Assembly (NCBI RefSeq): GCF_016462545.1
Contig: NZ_JAEMTA010000016.1
Location: 1-64,000, forward strand
Source of the DNA: Mycolicibacterium sp.
GTDB lineage: Bacteria > Actinomycetota > Actinomycetes > Mycobacteriales > Mycobacteriaceae
Length of the DNA stretch: 64,000 nt
Direction of reading: 5' to 3'
Below are positions 1 through 9,671 of the stretch, piece by piece. A program made the translations under genes and the position numbers. The notes beneath the pieces were generated by a model. The model was not told the origin of the DNA and searched no databases. It worked only from the letters and a program-made list of their open reading frames with translations. The stretch's first letter is position 1, and every line of letters begins with the position of its first letter.

Positions 1-417
1 GGGTGGCGGCGGCGCGGGTTGGGGTGCACTGGCCTGCCTGCGGGATGCCGCGGCCGCATTGTCCGTAGCGGCCTGATCACGCACCGCGGGAACGACGCAC
101 ACCTGATCGCCGCCGAACGCGTCGCGCCAGACGAATCCCTGCTTGCAGGTGTTGGGTCCGTAGGCGCCCCCGTTGGGCTCCTTGTTCGCCGCCGCCGCGG
201 CATTCTGGGCGGCGGTCTGACTGCGTACGTCGGGGGTGACGCACACCGTGTCGCCCGAGCGCGCTTCGCGCCAGACGAAACCTTGGATGCAGGTGTCGGG
301 TCCGTACGGCAACGGATCGGCCACCGCGGTGGGTGCGGCGGCGATCGATCCCAGAGCCCCGAGGGCTGCGGCCGAGATCGAGGCCAGTGTGGTGGCTCTG
401 GCCAGGTGATGTGTCAT
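1..417 (-). CDS. Secreted tandem-repeat protein, 3' end beyond left edge
   Basis: Open from ATG at 417 to the window edge with no stop (139 codons), so the C-terminus is missing. The N-terminus is a signal peptide: hydrophobic alanine/leucine stretch at residues 8-31, then AVA before Asp34, a good signal peptidase I site. The mature part holds two copies of a 48-residue unit (from about residues 38 and 86), each with YGP(D/N)TC, QGFVWR(E/D)A, a second Cys in VCV, and an alanine-rich linker. The two cysteines per unit probably form a disulfide. A Pro-rich tract begins at the edge. An AAGGAGG ribosome site sits 8 nt before the ATG. The unit resembles one seen in actinobacterial exported proteins; I know no function for it. 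Confidence 0.8.
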   Translation of the reverse strand, partial: MTHHLARATTLASISAAALGALGSIAAAPTAVADPLPYGPDTCIQGFVWREARSGDTVCVTPDVRSQTAAQNAAAAANKEPNGGAYGPNTCKQGFVWRDAFGGDQVCVVPAVRDQAATDNAAAASRRQASAPQPAPPPP

Positions 418-420
418 GGT

Positions 421-452
421 CCATTCCTCCTTCTGGGTGCTCACGAATGAGC
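421..452 (-). promoter_or_regulatory. Leader with AAGGAGG site and UUCG-capped hairpin
   Basis: On the minus strand the leader of the secreted protein reads GCTCA-TTCG-TGAGC (452-439), a 5-bp stem with a UUCG tetraloop, followed closely by AAGGAGG at 432-426. UUCG loops are unusually stable, so the hairpin may protect the mRNA 5' end or affect initiation. The role is inferred from structure only. Confidence 0.4.
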
Positions 453-529
453 AAGTACCAGTGCGTTTTTCGTTGCGATGCAGGTCCGCAACGCAGAATC
501 GACGCTATTGGCGGTGGCGCCGGGACACG

Positions 530-547
530 CGAGTAGTGGGCTACTCG
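530..547 (-). terminator. Hairpin downstream of the DUF3253 gene
   Basis: CGAGTAG-TGGG-CTACTCG is a perfect 7-bp inverted repeat with a 4-nt loop, ending 19 nt beyond the stop codon of the leftward DUF3253 gene. There is no U-tract, as is common for proposed mycobacterial terminators. Confidence 0.45.
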
Positions 548-565
548 ATTGTGGCCAACGGGCGA

Positions 566-808
566 TTACCTGATGCGGATGCGGATCGGTCCGCGCCACT
601 CGGCGTTCGGATCCACGACGACGCCCTTCTGAGTGATGTCGACGCGGCCCTCGTGCGCCAGGGCTCGAGCGGCCTCGCGGGCGTCGTCCATCAGATCGCG
701 CCAGTGCTCGCCGCCGACGGCCCGGGCGGCGTCCGACGGGCAGATGGTCTTCGACGGCCCACGCTCGGCGGCCAGTTCGAGGATGGTCGCGCGGAGCGGC
801 TGATTCAC
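566..808 (-). CDS. DUF3253 domain protein
   Basis: An 80-residue protein that is almost entirely a DUF3253 domain: KTICPSDAARAVGG near residues 20-33, HWRDLMDDAR, then VDITQKGVVVDP and a GPIRIRIR tail. The fold looks like a small winged-helix module, but the biochemical role of the family is not known to me. The start is GTG at 808; the ATG at 813 is out of frame and stops at once. It stands alone, running away from the divergent fadD8 68 nt to the right. Confidence 0.8.
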   Translation of the reverse strand: MNQPLRATILELAAERGPSKTICPSDAARAVGGEHWRDLMDDAREAARALAHEGRVDITQKGVVVDPNAEWRGPIRIRIR

Positions 809-875
809 GCCATCGAGTCAAGCCGAATCTCCCGGCCCTTGCCACGGTTTCTGTAACACGTTCTAATCTGGAGCC

Positions 876-2477
876 ATGAGCGACGATCTCCTACGCCATC
901 CCATTCACTCCGGGCACCTCACCGTCGGCGCGCTCAAGCGTCACCGGGACAAGCCGGTGCTGTTCCTCGGGGACACCACGTTGACCGGCGGACAGCTCGC
1001 CGACCGCATCAGCCAGTACGTTCAGGCGTTCGAGGCACTCGGCGCGGGTACCGGCGCCGTGGTTGGGCTGCTGGCCCTGAACCGGCCCGAGGTCCTCATG
1101 ATCGTCGGGGCCGGGCAGACGCAGGGATACCGCCGCGTCGCACTACACCCTCTCGGCTCGCTGGACGATCACGCGTACGTGCTGACCGACGCCGGTGTCA
1201 CCTCGCTGATCGTCGACCCGAACCCGATGTTCGTCGAGCGGGCCGTCGGGCTGGTGCAGAAGGTGCCGTCGCTCAAGCAGGTCCTGACGATCGGGCCCGT
1301 GCCGCCGGAATTGGCGGACGTGGCAACCGATCTCAACGCCGAGGCGGCCAAGTACCCGCCGCGGCCGCTGGTCGCCGCCGACCTGGCGCCCGACACGGTC
1401 ACCGGATTGGCGTTCACCGGCGGCACGACCGGCAAGCCCAAGGGCGTCATGATGACGTCGCAGGCGACGACCACGATGACGACGATCCAGCTCGCCGAGT
1501 GGGAGTGGCCCGAGAACCCGAAATTCCTCATGTGCACGCCGCTGTCGCATGCCGGCGCGGCCTTCTTCCTGCCGACGATCGTCAAGGGTGGCGAGATGGT
1601 GGTGCTCGCCAAGTTCGATCCCGCCGAGGTGCTGCGCACCATCGAGGAGCAGAAGATCACCGCCACGATGCTGGTGCCGTCGATGATCTATGCGCTGATG
1701 GACCATCCCGATTCGCACACGCGCGACCTGTCCTCGCTGGAGACCGTCTACTACGGCGCGTCCGCGATGAACCCGGTGCGACTCAAGGAGGCGATCGCCC
1801 GGTTCGGGCCCATCTTCGCGCAGTACTACGGCCAGTCCGAGGCCCCGATGGTCATCACCTATCTCGCCAAGGCCGAACACGACGAGAAGCGTCTGACCTC
1901 GTGTGGGCGGCCCACGCTGTTCGCCAGGACGGCGCTCCTCGGCGAGGACGGTCAGCCGGTGCCACGGGGTGAGGTCGGCGAGATCTGCGTGTCGGGACCG
2001 CTGCTGTCGGGCGGATACCTGAACAAGCCGGAGGCGACGGCGGAGACGTTCCGTGATGGTTGGATGCACACCGGCGATCTCGCCCGCGAGGACGAGGACG
2101 GCTTCTGGTTCATCGTCGACCGCACCAAGGACATGATCGTCACCGGCGGGTTCAACGTGTTCCCCCGCGAGGTGGAAGACGTTGTCGCCGAACATCCTTC
2201 AGTGGCGCAGGTGTGCGTGATCGGCACCCCCGACGAGAAGTGGGGCGAGGCCGTCACGGCGGTGATCGTGCTGCGCCCCGACGCCGCCACGGACGAGGCG
2301 TCGGTCGCGGCGATGACCGCCGAGATCCAGGCCGCGGTCAAGGAGCGCAAGGGCTCGGTGCAGTCGCCGAAGCAGGTCGTCGTGGTCGATTCGGTACCGG
2401 TGACCGCGCTGGGCAAGCCCGACAAGAAGGCCGTGCGCGCGCAGTTCTGGGAGGGCGCGGAGCGCGCGATCGGCTGA
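876..2477 (+). CDS. fadD8: Fatty-acid-CoA ligase FadD8
   Basis: A 533-residue member of the ANL adenylating superfamily, expected to activate a fatty acid with ATP and join it to CoA. The AMP-binding loop FTGGTTGKPKGV is near residues 182-193, the YYGQSEAP adenine motif near 327, GWMHTGDLA with the ribose-binding Asp near 401, and DRTKDMIVTGGFNVFP as the hinge near 416; the catalytic Lys in GKPDKK is near the C-terminus. Sequence and neighbourhood (menB nearby) match M. tuberculosis FadD8 (Rv0551c) closely. The physiological substrate is not defined by the sequence. ATG at 876. Confidence 0.93.
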   Translation: MSDDLLRHPIHSGHLTVGALKRHRDKPVLFLGDTTLTGGQLADRISQYVQAFEALGAGTGAVVGLLALNRPEVLMIVGAGQTQGYRRVALHPLGSLDDHAYVLTDAGVTSLIVDPNPMFVERAVGLVQKVPSLKQVLTIGPVPPELADVATDLNAEAAKYPPRPLVAADLAPDTVTGLAFTGGTTGKPKGVMMTSQATTTMTTIQLAEWEWPENPKFLMCTPLSHAGAAFFLPTIVKGGEMVVLAKFDPAEVLRTIEEQKITATMLVPSMIYALMDHPDSHTRDLSSLETVYYGASAMNPVRLKEAIARFGPIFAQYYGQSEAPMVITYLAKAEHDEKRLTSCGRPTLFARTALLGEDGQPVPRGEVGEICVSGPLLSGGYLNKPEATAETFRDGWMHTGDLAREDEDGFWFIVDRTKDMIVTGGFNVFPREVEDVVAEHPSVAQVCVIGTPDEKWGEAVTAVIVLRPDAATDEASVAAMTAEIQAAVKERKGSVQSPKQVVVVDSVPVTALGKPDKKAVRAQFWEGAERAIG

Positions 2478-2496
2478 GGCCCGGTCCGTCCAGCGC

Positions 2497-2553
2497 CGAG
2501 ACTCGGGTCGTTGCGCGAAATCGGCGCGCGAACGCACCACAACCCGAGTCTCG
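2497..2553. repeat. Long intergenic palindrome after fadD8
   Basis: Arms CGAGACTCGGGT (2497-2508) and ACCCGAGTCTCG (2542-2553) are a perfect 12-bp inverted repeat around a 33-nt GC-rich loop that contains GCGCGAAATCGG. It begins 19 nt after the fadD8 stop and probably ends that transcript. The flanks CGC before the left arm and CGG after the right arm recur at 24807-24870. Confidence 0.6.
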
Positions 2554-2587
2554 CGGCGGGTTTCCGGCGGCATGGCAGTGTGGCAGC

Positions 2588-3784
2588 GTGCGTGTCGAGC
2601 AGCAGGACGAGAAAGCCATCCCGATCGTCGCGGGCGGCGCACTGCTCGCCGTCGCCGTCGTTCTGGTGGCCCTGAACCTGCGGCCCGCCGTCACCAGCGT
2701 GGCTCCCCTGCTCGGAGACATGCGCGACGAACTCGGCACCTCGGCGACCTGGGCAGGCGTCCTCACGACCATGCCGGGGCTGTGCTTCGCCGCCGCCGGT
2801 CTGGCCGCGCCACGTCTGGCCAACCGCTTCGGCCTCGGCCGCGTCATCTCGATGGCGCTGGTCGTGTTGACCGCGGGGTTGGCGGTCCGCGGCGTCGACG
2901 GTCCCTACGTCGTGATCGGCGCGACGCTGCTCGCGTGCGCGGGCATCGCCCTGGTCAACGTGTTGATCCCCGTCGTGATCAAGGGCTCGTTCCCGGCCAA
3001 GATCGGCCTGATGACCGGCATCTACACCGCCGCGCTACAGGGCGGCGGTGCACTGGGGTCGGCCGTCACGCCCGGCCTCGAACAACCGCTCGGCGGCTGG
3101 CGCTGGGCGCTCGCCGCATGGGCGGTGATCGCCGTCATCGCGCTGGCGGCGTGGTTGCCCGCCTCCCGACGCCATCGCGAATCGTGGGTCGCGTCGACCA
3201 CGCCGACCGGGGAACGACGGTCGCTGATGCGCAGCCGACTCGCCTGGATCGTCACGCTGTTCTTCGGCTGCCAGGCCTTCATGGCCTACATCGTTATGGG
3301 GTGGCTGCCGCAGGTGTTCATCGACAACGGCGTCGCCAAGGTTCAGGCCGGACTGCTGGTCGGGCTGGTGTCGCTGATCGGCGTGCCCGTCGCGCTGATC
3401 ATCTCGCCGCTGGCGGCTCGGTCGGCGAGCCAGAGCGGGTGGATCGTCGCGTTGGGCGTGCTCGGCCTCGGCGGAGCGATCGGGCTGCTCATCGCGCCGG
3501 CCGCGGCCCCGCTGCTGTGGAGCGTGCTGATCGGCATCGGGATGAGCGCCTTCTCACTCGCCCTCACCGTCATCGCGCTGCGCGCTCGCAACGCCGAGGA
3601 CACCGCGCAACTGTCCGGAATGGCACAGGGATTCGGCTATCTGTTCGCGGGTACGGGACCGTTCCTGTTCGGCTTCCTGCACGACCTGTCGGACGACTGG
3701 ACCATCCCGTTCGTCATGTTCCTGGCGGTCTATGTGGTGCAGATCGTCGCCGGAGCCGCGGCGGGTCGCGCGCGCTTCGTCTGA
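2588..3784 (+). CDS. CynX/NimT-type MFS transporter
   Basis: About 398 residues with some 12 hydrophobic segments, a major facilitator of the CynX/NimT branch (cyanate or 2-nitroimidazole transporters in E. coli). The early signature ALNLRPAVTSVAPLL (near residues 26-40), typical of this branch, and RLANRFGLGR between TM2 and TM3 are visible. The start is GTG at 2588; in-frame codons upstream run through the intergenic palindrome and fadD8 and are not coding. It lies 110 nt after fadD8 and 13 nt before the sigma-factor gene. The substrate cannot be told from the sequence. Confidence 0.8.
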   Translation: MRVEQQDEKAIPIVAGGALLAVAVVLVALNLRPAVTSVAPLLGDMRDELGTSATWAGVLTTMPGLCFAAAGLAAPRLANRFGLGRVISMALVVLTAGLAVRGVDGPYVVIGATLLACAGIALVNVLIPVVIKGSFPAKIGLMTGIYTAALQGGGALGSAVTPGLEQPLGGWRWALAAWAVIAVIALAAWLPASRRHRESWVASTTPTGERRSLMRSRLAWIVTLFFGCQAFMAYIVMGWLPQVFIDNGVAKVQAGLLVGLVSLIGVPVALIISPLAARSASQSGWIVALGVLGLGGAIGLLIAPAAAPLLWSVLIGIGMSAFSLALTVIALRARNAEDTAQLSGMAQGFGYLFAGTGPFLFGFLHDLSDDWTIPFVMFLAVYVVQIVAGAAAGRARFV

Positions 3785-3797
3785 CTACGGTAGGAAC

Positions 3798-5045
3798 GTG
3801 TCCCCCTCCGACATCCAGCACACCGTCGATGCGGTGTGGCGGATGGAGGCAGCCAAGATCGTGGCGACGCTGACCCGCGTGGTCGGTGACGTCGGAACGG
3901 CCGAGGACCTGGCCGCCGACGCCCTCGTCGACGCACTCGAGCAGTGGCCCGCCACGGGGGTGCCACGCAACGCCGGTGCCTGGCTGGTGACCGTCGCCAA
4001 GCGCAAGGCCATCGATCAGTGGCGCCGTCGGGACCGCCTGGACGCCAGGTACGCGCAGCTGGCGCACGACCTGGAGACGCGTCCAGACGACGCCTGGGAC
4101 CCCGACCACATCGACGACGACGTTTTGCGCCTGATGTTCGTCTCCGCGCACCCGGTGCTCTCGCCGGAGGGCCGGGTCGCATTGACTCTGCGCGTGGTCG
4201 GCGGCCTCACCACCGATGAGATCGCCCAGGCGTTCCTGGTGCCCAAGTCCACCATCGCGCAGCGCATCGTGCGGGCCAAGAAGACGCTCGGCGACGCCGG
4301 CGTACCGTTCGAGGTGCCCGAGCCGAGCGAGTATCCCCAGCGGCTGTCCGCCGTCCTCAGCGTGATCTACCTGATCTACAACGAGGGCTACTCCGCATCG
4401 TCGGGCCAACGTTGGATCCGCCACGAATCGTGTACGGAGGCACTGCGTCTGGGCCGGGTACTGACGGCACTGGTGCCCGACCAGGCCGAGGTGCACGGCC
4501 TGGTGGCGCTGATGGAGTTCCAGTCCTCGCGCTTCGGCGCCCGCATCGACGCGGACGGACGGCCCGTGCTGCTGGAGGACCAGGACCGCACCACCTGGGA
4601 CCGCGCTCAGATCGTCCGCGGTACCGCTGCCCTGCAGCGGGCCGCGGATGCCCTGCGCCGCAACGGAGTTGGCTGGGGACCGTATGCACTTCAGGCGGCG
4701 TTGGCCGAATGCCACGCGGCCGCGCCGAGCGCCGCCGACACCGACTGGTCCCGCATCGTCACGCTGTACGACGGGCTCAGGCAGATTGCGCCGTCACCGG
4801 TGGTGGAACTCAACCGGGCGGTCGCGGTGGCCATGCGTTCGGGGCCCGCCGAGGCGCTCGACATCGTCGACCAGATCACCGGACTCGCCGACTCCTACCT
4901 GCTGCCGAGCGTGCGGGGCGAACTGCTGGCGCGGCTGGGCAGGCAGAGCGAGGCCGCTGCCGAGTTCACCCGGGCCGCGGGCCTGGCGACCAATGACCGC
5001 GAGCGAGACGTCCTCCTCGACAAGGCAGAGAGGGTCACGACATGA
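3798..5045 (+). CDS. ECF42-type RNA polymerase sigma factor with C-terminal extension
   Basis: A 415-residue extracytoplasmic-function sigma factor. Region 2 spans about residues 8-80 (AEDLAADALVDALEQWP, then AWLVTVAKRKAIDQWRRR) and region 4 about 125-170 (LTTDEIAQAFLVPKSTIAQRIVRAKK). The remaining 240 residues form the helical TPR-like extension (DUF6596 type) that marks ECF42 and is thought to control activity in place of an anti-sigma factor. ECF42 genes usually sit beside DGPF/YCII-domain genes; none is seen here. Instead its stop overlaps the next gene's ATG (ATGA), so the two are coupled. Start GTG 3798. Confidence 0.88.
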   Translation: MSPSDIQHTVDAVWRMEAAKIVATLTRVVGDVGTAEDLAADALVDALEQWPATGVPRNAGAWLVTVAKRKAIDQWRRRDRLDARYAQLAHDLETRPDDAWDPDHIDDDVLRLMFVSAHPVLSPEGRVALTLRVVGGLTTDEIAQAFLVPKSTIAQRIVRAKKTLGDAGVPFEVPEPSEYPQRLSAVLSVIYLIYNEGYSASSGQRWIRHESCTEALRLGRVLTALVPDQAEVHGLVALMEFQSSRFGARIDADGRPVLLEDQDRTTWDRAQIVRGTAALQRAADALRRNGVGWGPYALQAALAECHAAAPSAADTDWSRIVTLYDGLRQIAPSPVVELNRAVAVAMRSGPAEALDIVDQITGLADSYLLPSVRGELLARLGRQSEAAAEFTRAAGLATNDRERDVLLDKAERVTT

Positions 5046-5728
5046 CCACCACCCGCGCGGTGCTCTTCGACTTCTCCGGCACGCTGTTCCGGCTCGAGGA
5101 GGACGACAGCTGGTTCACCGGAATCGAGGTCGACGAACGAGCCGTCGACGGTCACGTCCAAGCCGAGCTCATGCGACGGTTGACCGCACCCACCGGCGCG
5201 TCGGTCCACATGGACGAGAAGGCGCGTCACGCCTGGGTGAACCGCGACCTCGCCCCGCACCTGCACCGCGAGGCCTACCTGCACGTGCTGCGTGAGTCCG
5301 GCGTTGCCGACCATCACGCGGAATCCCTGTACGCGAAGGCGATCGACCCGACGAGCTGGAAGCCGTACCCCGACACCGCCGCGGTACTCGCCGGACTGCA
5401 CCGCCAGGGCATCCACACGGCGGTCGTGTCGAACATCGCGTTCGACGTGCGGCCCGCCTTCGTCCGACTCGGCGCCGCCGGGGACGTCGACCAGTTCGTG
5501 CTGTCGTTCGAAGTGGGCGCCGTGAAGCCCTCCCCGGAGATCTTCCAGACGGCGTTGGAGCGCTTGGGCGTGCCGGCCGAGGATGCACTGATGGTCGGCG
5601 ACAGCGAGGAAGCCGACGGCGGCGCGGTCGCCGTGGGGTGCCGATTCGCGCTCGTCGATCCGCTGCCCACCGATCAGCGGCCGGACGGACTGGTCGCCGC
5701 ACTCAGGAGTGCGGACGTCGCGGTCTAG
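5042..5728 (+). CDS. HAD-superfamily hydrolase-like protein
   Basis: A 228-residue HAD fold translated by ATGA overlap with the sigma-factor gene. Motif I is LFDFSGTL (Asp10, Ser12), motif II VVSNIAF, motif III GAVKPSPEIF with its Lys, and motif IV MVGDSEEADG. The usual second Asp of motif I, the general acid/base of HAD phosphatases, is Ser here. It may therefore be a weak or non-phosphatase member, or use another residue. The Asp nucleophile, Lys and acidic motif IV are intact, so it is not decayed. The coupling suggests a role linked to the sigma factor, but no substrate can be named. Confidence 0.8.
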   Translation: MTTTRAVLFDFSGTLFRLEEDDSWFTGIEVDERAVDGHVQAELMRRLTAPTGASVHMDEKARHAWVNRDLAPHLHREAYLHVLRESGVADHHAESLYAKAIDPTSWKPYPDTAAVLAGLHRQGIHTAVVSNIAFDVRPAFVRLGAAGDVDQFVLSFEVGAVKPSPEIFQTALERLGVPAEDALMVGDSEEADGGAVAVGCRFALVDPLPTDQRPDGLVAALRSADVAV

Positions 5729-5754
5729 GCTCGCGGGATGGTCGAGGACGACAG

Positions 5755-6579
5755 GTGATCTCCAGCGCCGAGGACGGCGACGCCGACGGCGTTCATCCCG
5801 ACGTACAGCCCGACCTCGAACAGCGCGACGAAGAGGACACCTTCGATCGCACCGTCGAGGAGGGCCGCCAACGGCTCGGACGCTCCTGGGTCCAACTGCT
5901 CACCACCGGCTTCCTCGGTGGGTTCGACGTCGGGGTCGGCGTCCTGGCCCTGCTGTTGGTCCAGCAGCTCACCCACGATCCGCTGCTGTCGGGGCTGGCC
6001 TTCTCCGCGGGCTTCATCGCATTGACCCTGGCCCGCAGCGAGCTGTTCACCGAGAACTTCCTGGTGCCCGTCACCGCGGTGGTGGCCAAGGAGGGCACCC
6101 CGCGCGCGCTCGCCCGCCTTTGGGGCACCACGCTGGTGACCAACCTCGTCGCGGGTTGGCTGCTGGCCGCGCTGCTGATGGCGGCGTTCCCCTCCTTGCG
6201 GGACACCGCGATCGAGACCGCGGGCCACTACGTCGAGCTCGGCATCACCTGGCACGCGTTCGCGCTCGCCATCGTGGGCGGGCTGTTGATCACGGTCATG
6301 ACCTACCTGCAGCACGCGACCGAGTCCGACGGGGTGCGGCTGGTGCCTGCCGTCATCATCGGCACGGTGGTGTCCATCGGCCACGTCAACCACGCCATCG
6401 TCGCGTCGTTGACGTGCTTCGCCGCGCTGGTCGCGGGCGCACCGTTCGGCTATGCCGACTGGGCGGGCATGGCGGCCCTGGCGATCGTCGGCAACATGAT
6501 CGGCGGCCTGGGGCTGGTCACCGTGCTGCGGCTGCTGCAGGTTCCGCACAAGGTGATCGAGGCGCGCGAGGGCGACTGA
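5755..6579 (+). CDS. Formate/nitrite transporter family channel
   Basis: About 274 residues; a charged N-terminal 40 residues rich in Asp/Glu is followed by six hydrophobic segments in the FNT pattern, with LARSELFTENFLVPV after TM2 and SIGHVNHAIVASLTCF near TM5. FNT proteins pass small monocarboxylates, nitrite or hydrosulfide; this one looks closest to the YfdC-like branch. GTG 5755 follows a GAGGAC ribosome site; an ATG at 5738 is out of frame and stops within 7 codons. It lies 26 nt after the HAD gene and 24 nt before menB. Confidence 0.8.
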   Translation: MISSAEDGDADGVHPDVQPDLEQRDEEDTFDRTVEEGRQRLGRSWVQLLTTGFLGGFDVGVGVLALLLVQQLTHDPLLSGLAFSAGFIALTLARSELFTENFLVPVTAVVAKEGTPRALARLWGTTLVTNLVAGWLLAALLMAAFPSLRDTAIETAGHYVELGITWHAFALAIVGGLLITVMTYLQHATESDGVRLVPAVIIGTVVSIGHVNHAIVASLTCFAALVAGAPFGYADWAGMAALAIVGNMIGGLGLVTVLRLLQVPHKVIEAREGD

Positions 6580-6603
6580 CGGCACCGCTCTACAGTCAAC
6601 CGG

Positions 6604-7518
<915 letters not shown>

Positions 7519-7529
7519 GTCGACGAATC

Positions 7530-9671
7530 ATGGCCGAGAAGATCGACGAATACTTCACCGCGACGGTGGCGGCGCTCCCCGCCGGCGGGGGCGTTCGGCT
7601 CCCGTCGGGTTCGCCGCTGACGACGTCGGATCTCCTCGGCCTGTTCGACTCGCAACTCGGCAGCAGGCACCTCGACCTGGCCGCCCGTTGGCTGCGCAGC
7701 CTCGGCAAGGGCTTCTACACCATCGGTTCGTCGGGCCACGAATCCAACGCTGCCGTCGCCGCCGCACTGCGACCGACGGATCCCGCACTGCTGCACTACC
7801 GTTCGGGTGGCTTCTTCCTGCAGCGCGCCCGCCAGGTCGACGGCACCGACCCGCTGCGCGACGTCTTGCTCGGAGTCTGTGCTGCGACCGATGATCCGAT
7901 CAGCGGCGGCAGGCACAAGGTCTTCGGCCGGCGCGATCTCAACGTCATTCCGCAGACCTCGACGATCGCCTCGCACCTGCCGCGCGCCGTCGGGGTGGCC
8001 TTCTCCGTCGGCCGGGCCGCCAAGCTCGGCGTCGACACGCCGTGGCCCCGCGACGCCGTCACCGTGTGCAGCTTCGGCGACGCCTCCGCGAACCACTCCA
8101 CCGCGGTCGGTGCGATCAATACCGCGACTCACGCTGCGTACCAAGGACTTCCGCTACCACTGCTGTTCGTCTGCGAGGACAACGGCATCGGCATCAGCAC
8201 CAGGACGCCGGCGGGGTGGATCGCCGCCAACTTCGGCAGCCGCGCGGGCCTGGAATACTTCACCGCCGACGGCTTCGACGTCGTCGACACCCTTGCCGTC
8301 GCCACCGCCGCCGCCGACTGGGTACGCAGACACCGCCGACCCGCGTTCCTGCACCTACGCACGGTACGACTGATGGGGCACGCCGGCTCCGACGTCGAGG
8401 CGGGGTACCGCACCCCCGGTGAGATCACGGGTGACTATGCCCGCGACCCACTCCTCGGCACCGCCAAACTGCTGATCGCACAGGGCATGTCACCGGCAGA
8501 GGTGCTCGACCTCTACGCGAACAAACGCGTGGAGGTCCTCGCCATCGCCGAACGGGTGGCCGAACTACCCCAGTTGGACAGCGCCGCAGCGGTGATGCGA
8601 CCACTGCGCGACGGACTCGCCGACGCCATTGCCGCAGCACCCCCGAACGTCGACGCCGGGGACGGGGAACCGCTGACGATGGCGCAGTCCATCAACCGCG
8701 CCCTGCTCGACGTGCTGGCCGACCACCCCGGAGCCCTGGTGTTCGGCGAGGACGTGGCGCGCAAGGGAGGCGTGTACGGCGTCACCCGCGGCCTCGCGCA
8801 GAAGGCCGGTCCGGCACGGGTATTCGACACCCTCCTCGACGAGCAGGCCGTCCTCGGGCTGGCGCTCGGCGCCGGGCTCGCCGGGCTGCTACCCATTCCC
8901 GAGATCCAGTACCTCGCCTACCTGCACAACGCCGCCGATCAGATCCGCGGCGAGGGCGCCACGCTGCAGTTCTTCTCCGACCGGCAATACCGCAACCCGA
9001 TGGTCGTCCGCGTCGCGGGCTACGGCTATCAGAAGGGCTTCGGCGGGCACTTCCACAACGACAACGCCGTCGGCGCCCTGCGCGACATTCCGGGGATCGT
9101 CGTAGCCTCCCCGTCGCGCCCCGACGACGCCGCCGCCATGATGCGGACGTGCGCCACGGCCGCTCGCGCCTCGGGGGCCGTCTGCGTATTCCTGGAACCC
9201 ATTGCGCTATACCATGTTCGGGATCTCTACGAGAGCGGCGACGACCGGTGGGTGACACCGTATCCGACGGCGGCGGTGCCGATCGGCCGGGCGCGCACGT
9301 ACGGCGACGGCACCGACCTGACCATCGTGACGTTCGGCAACGGGGTGCCGATGAGCTTGCGCGTCGCGCGTCGACTCGAGGCTGCGGGCATCTCCGCCAG
9401 GGTCGTCGACATGCGGTGGTTGGCACCACTTCCCGTGTCGGACATCCTGCGTGAGGCGAACGCCACCGGTCGCATGCTGGTGGTCGACGAGACCAGGGCC
9501 TCCGGCGGGGTCGCCGAGGGCGTGCTCGCCGCGCTCGTCGACGGCGGCTACCGCGGCGCGATGGCGAGGGTTGCCAGTGCCGACAGCTTCATCCCCCTCG
9601 GCGACGCGGCGCTGCAGGTCCTACTGTCCGAGGAGCAGATCGAGGCGGCCGCTCTCGAGCTCACCTCGTGA
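7530..9671 (+). CDS. Fused alpha/beta E1 component of a 2-oxoacid dehydrogenase
   Basis: A 713-residue thiamine-diphosphate enzyme in which the E1 alpha and beta subunits are one chain. The alpha half (about 1-370) has GDASANHSTAVGAIN and ending VCEDNGIGIST, the TPP/Mg site; the beta half (about 385-713) begins MAQSINRALLDVLADHPG and contains VFGEDVARKGGVYGVT, LDEQAVLGLALGAGLAG and VVDETRASGG. It is closest in style to branched-chain 2-oxoacid (2-oxoisovalerate) dehydrogenase E1. No E2 or E3 gene is adjacent, so it must use partners encoded elsewhere. ATG 7530, 11 nt after menB; its 3' end overlaps the convergent PucR gene by 11 nt. Confidence 0.87.
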   Translation: MAEKIDEYFTATVAALPAGGGVRLPSGSPLTTSDLLGLFDSQLGSRHLDLAARWLRSLGKGFYTIGSSGHESNAAVAAALRPTDPALLHYRSGGFFLQRARQVDGTDPLRDVLLGVCAATDDPISGGRHKVFGRRDLNVIPQTSTIASHLPRAVGVAFSVGRAAKLGVDTPWPRDAVTVCSFGDASANHSTAVGAINTATHAAYQGLPLPLLFVCEDNGIGISTRTPAGWIAANFGSRAGLEYFTADGFDVVDTLAVATAAADWVRRHRRPAFLHLRTVRLMGHAGSDVEAGYRTPGEITGDYARDPLLGTAKLLIAQGMSPAEVLDLYANKRVEVLAIAERVAELPQLDSAAAVMRPLRDGLADAIAAAPPNVDAGDGEPLTMAQSINRALLDVLADHPGALVFGEDVARKGGVYGVTRGLAQKAGPARVFDTLLDEQAVLGLALGAGLAGLLPIPEIQYLAYLHNAADQIRGEGATLQFFSDRQYRNPMVVRVAGYGYQKGFGGHFHNDNAVGALRDIPGIVVASPSRPDDAAAMMRTCATAARASGAVCVFLEPIALYHVRDLYESGDDRWVTPYPTAAVPIGRARTYGDGTDLTIVTFGNGVPMSLRVARRLEAAGISARVVDMRWLAPLPVSDILREANATGRMLVVDETRASGGVAEGVLAALVDGGYRGAMARVASADSFIPLGDAALQVLLSEEQIEAAALELTS

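Noticed and set aside
1143..2195. 350-codon open frame antisense to fadD8
   Set aside because: Arg/His/Gly-rich composition typical of reading GC-rich coding sequence in a wrong frame; fadD8 on the other strand is unmistakable.
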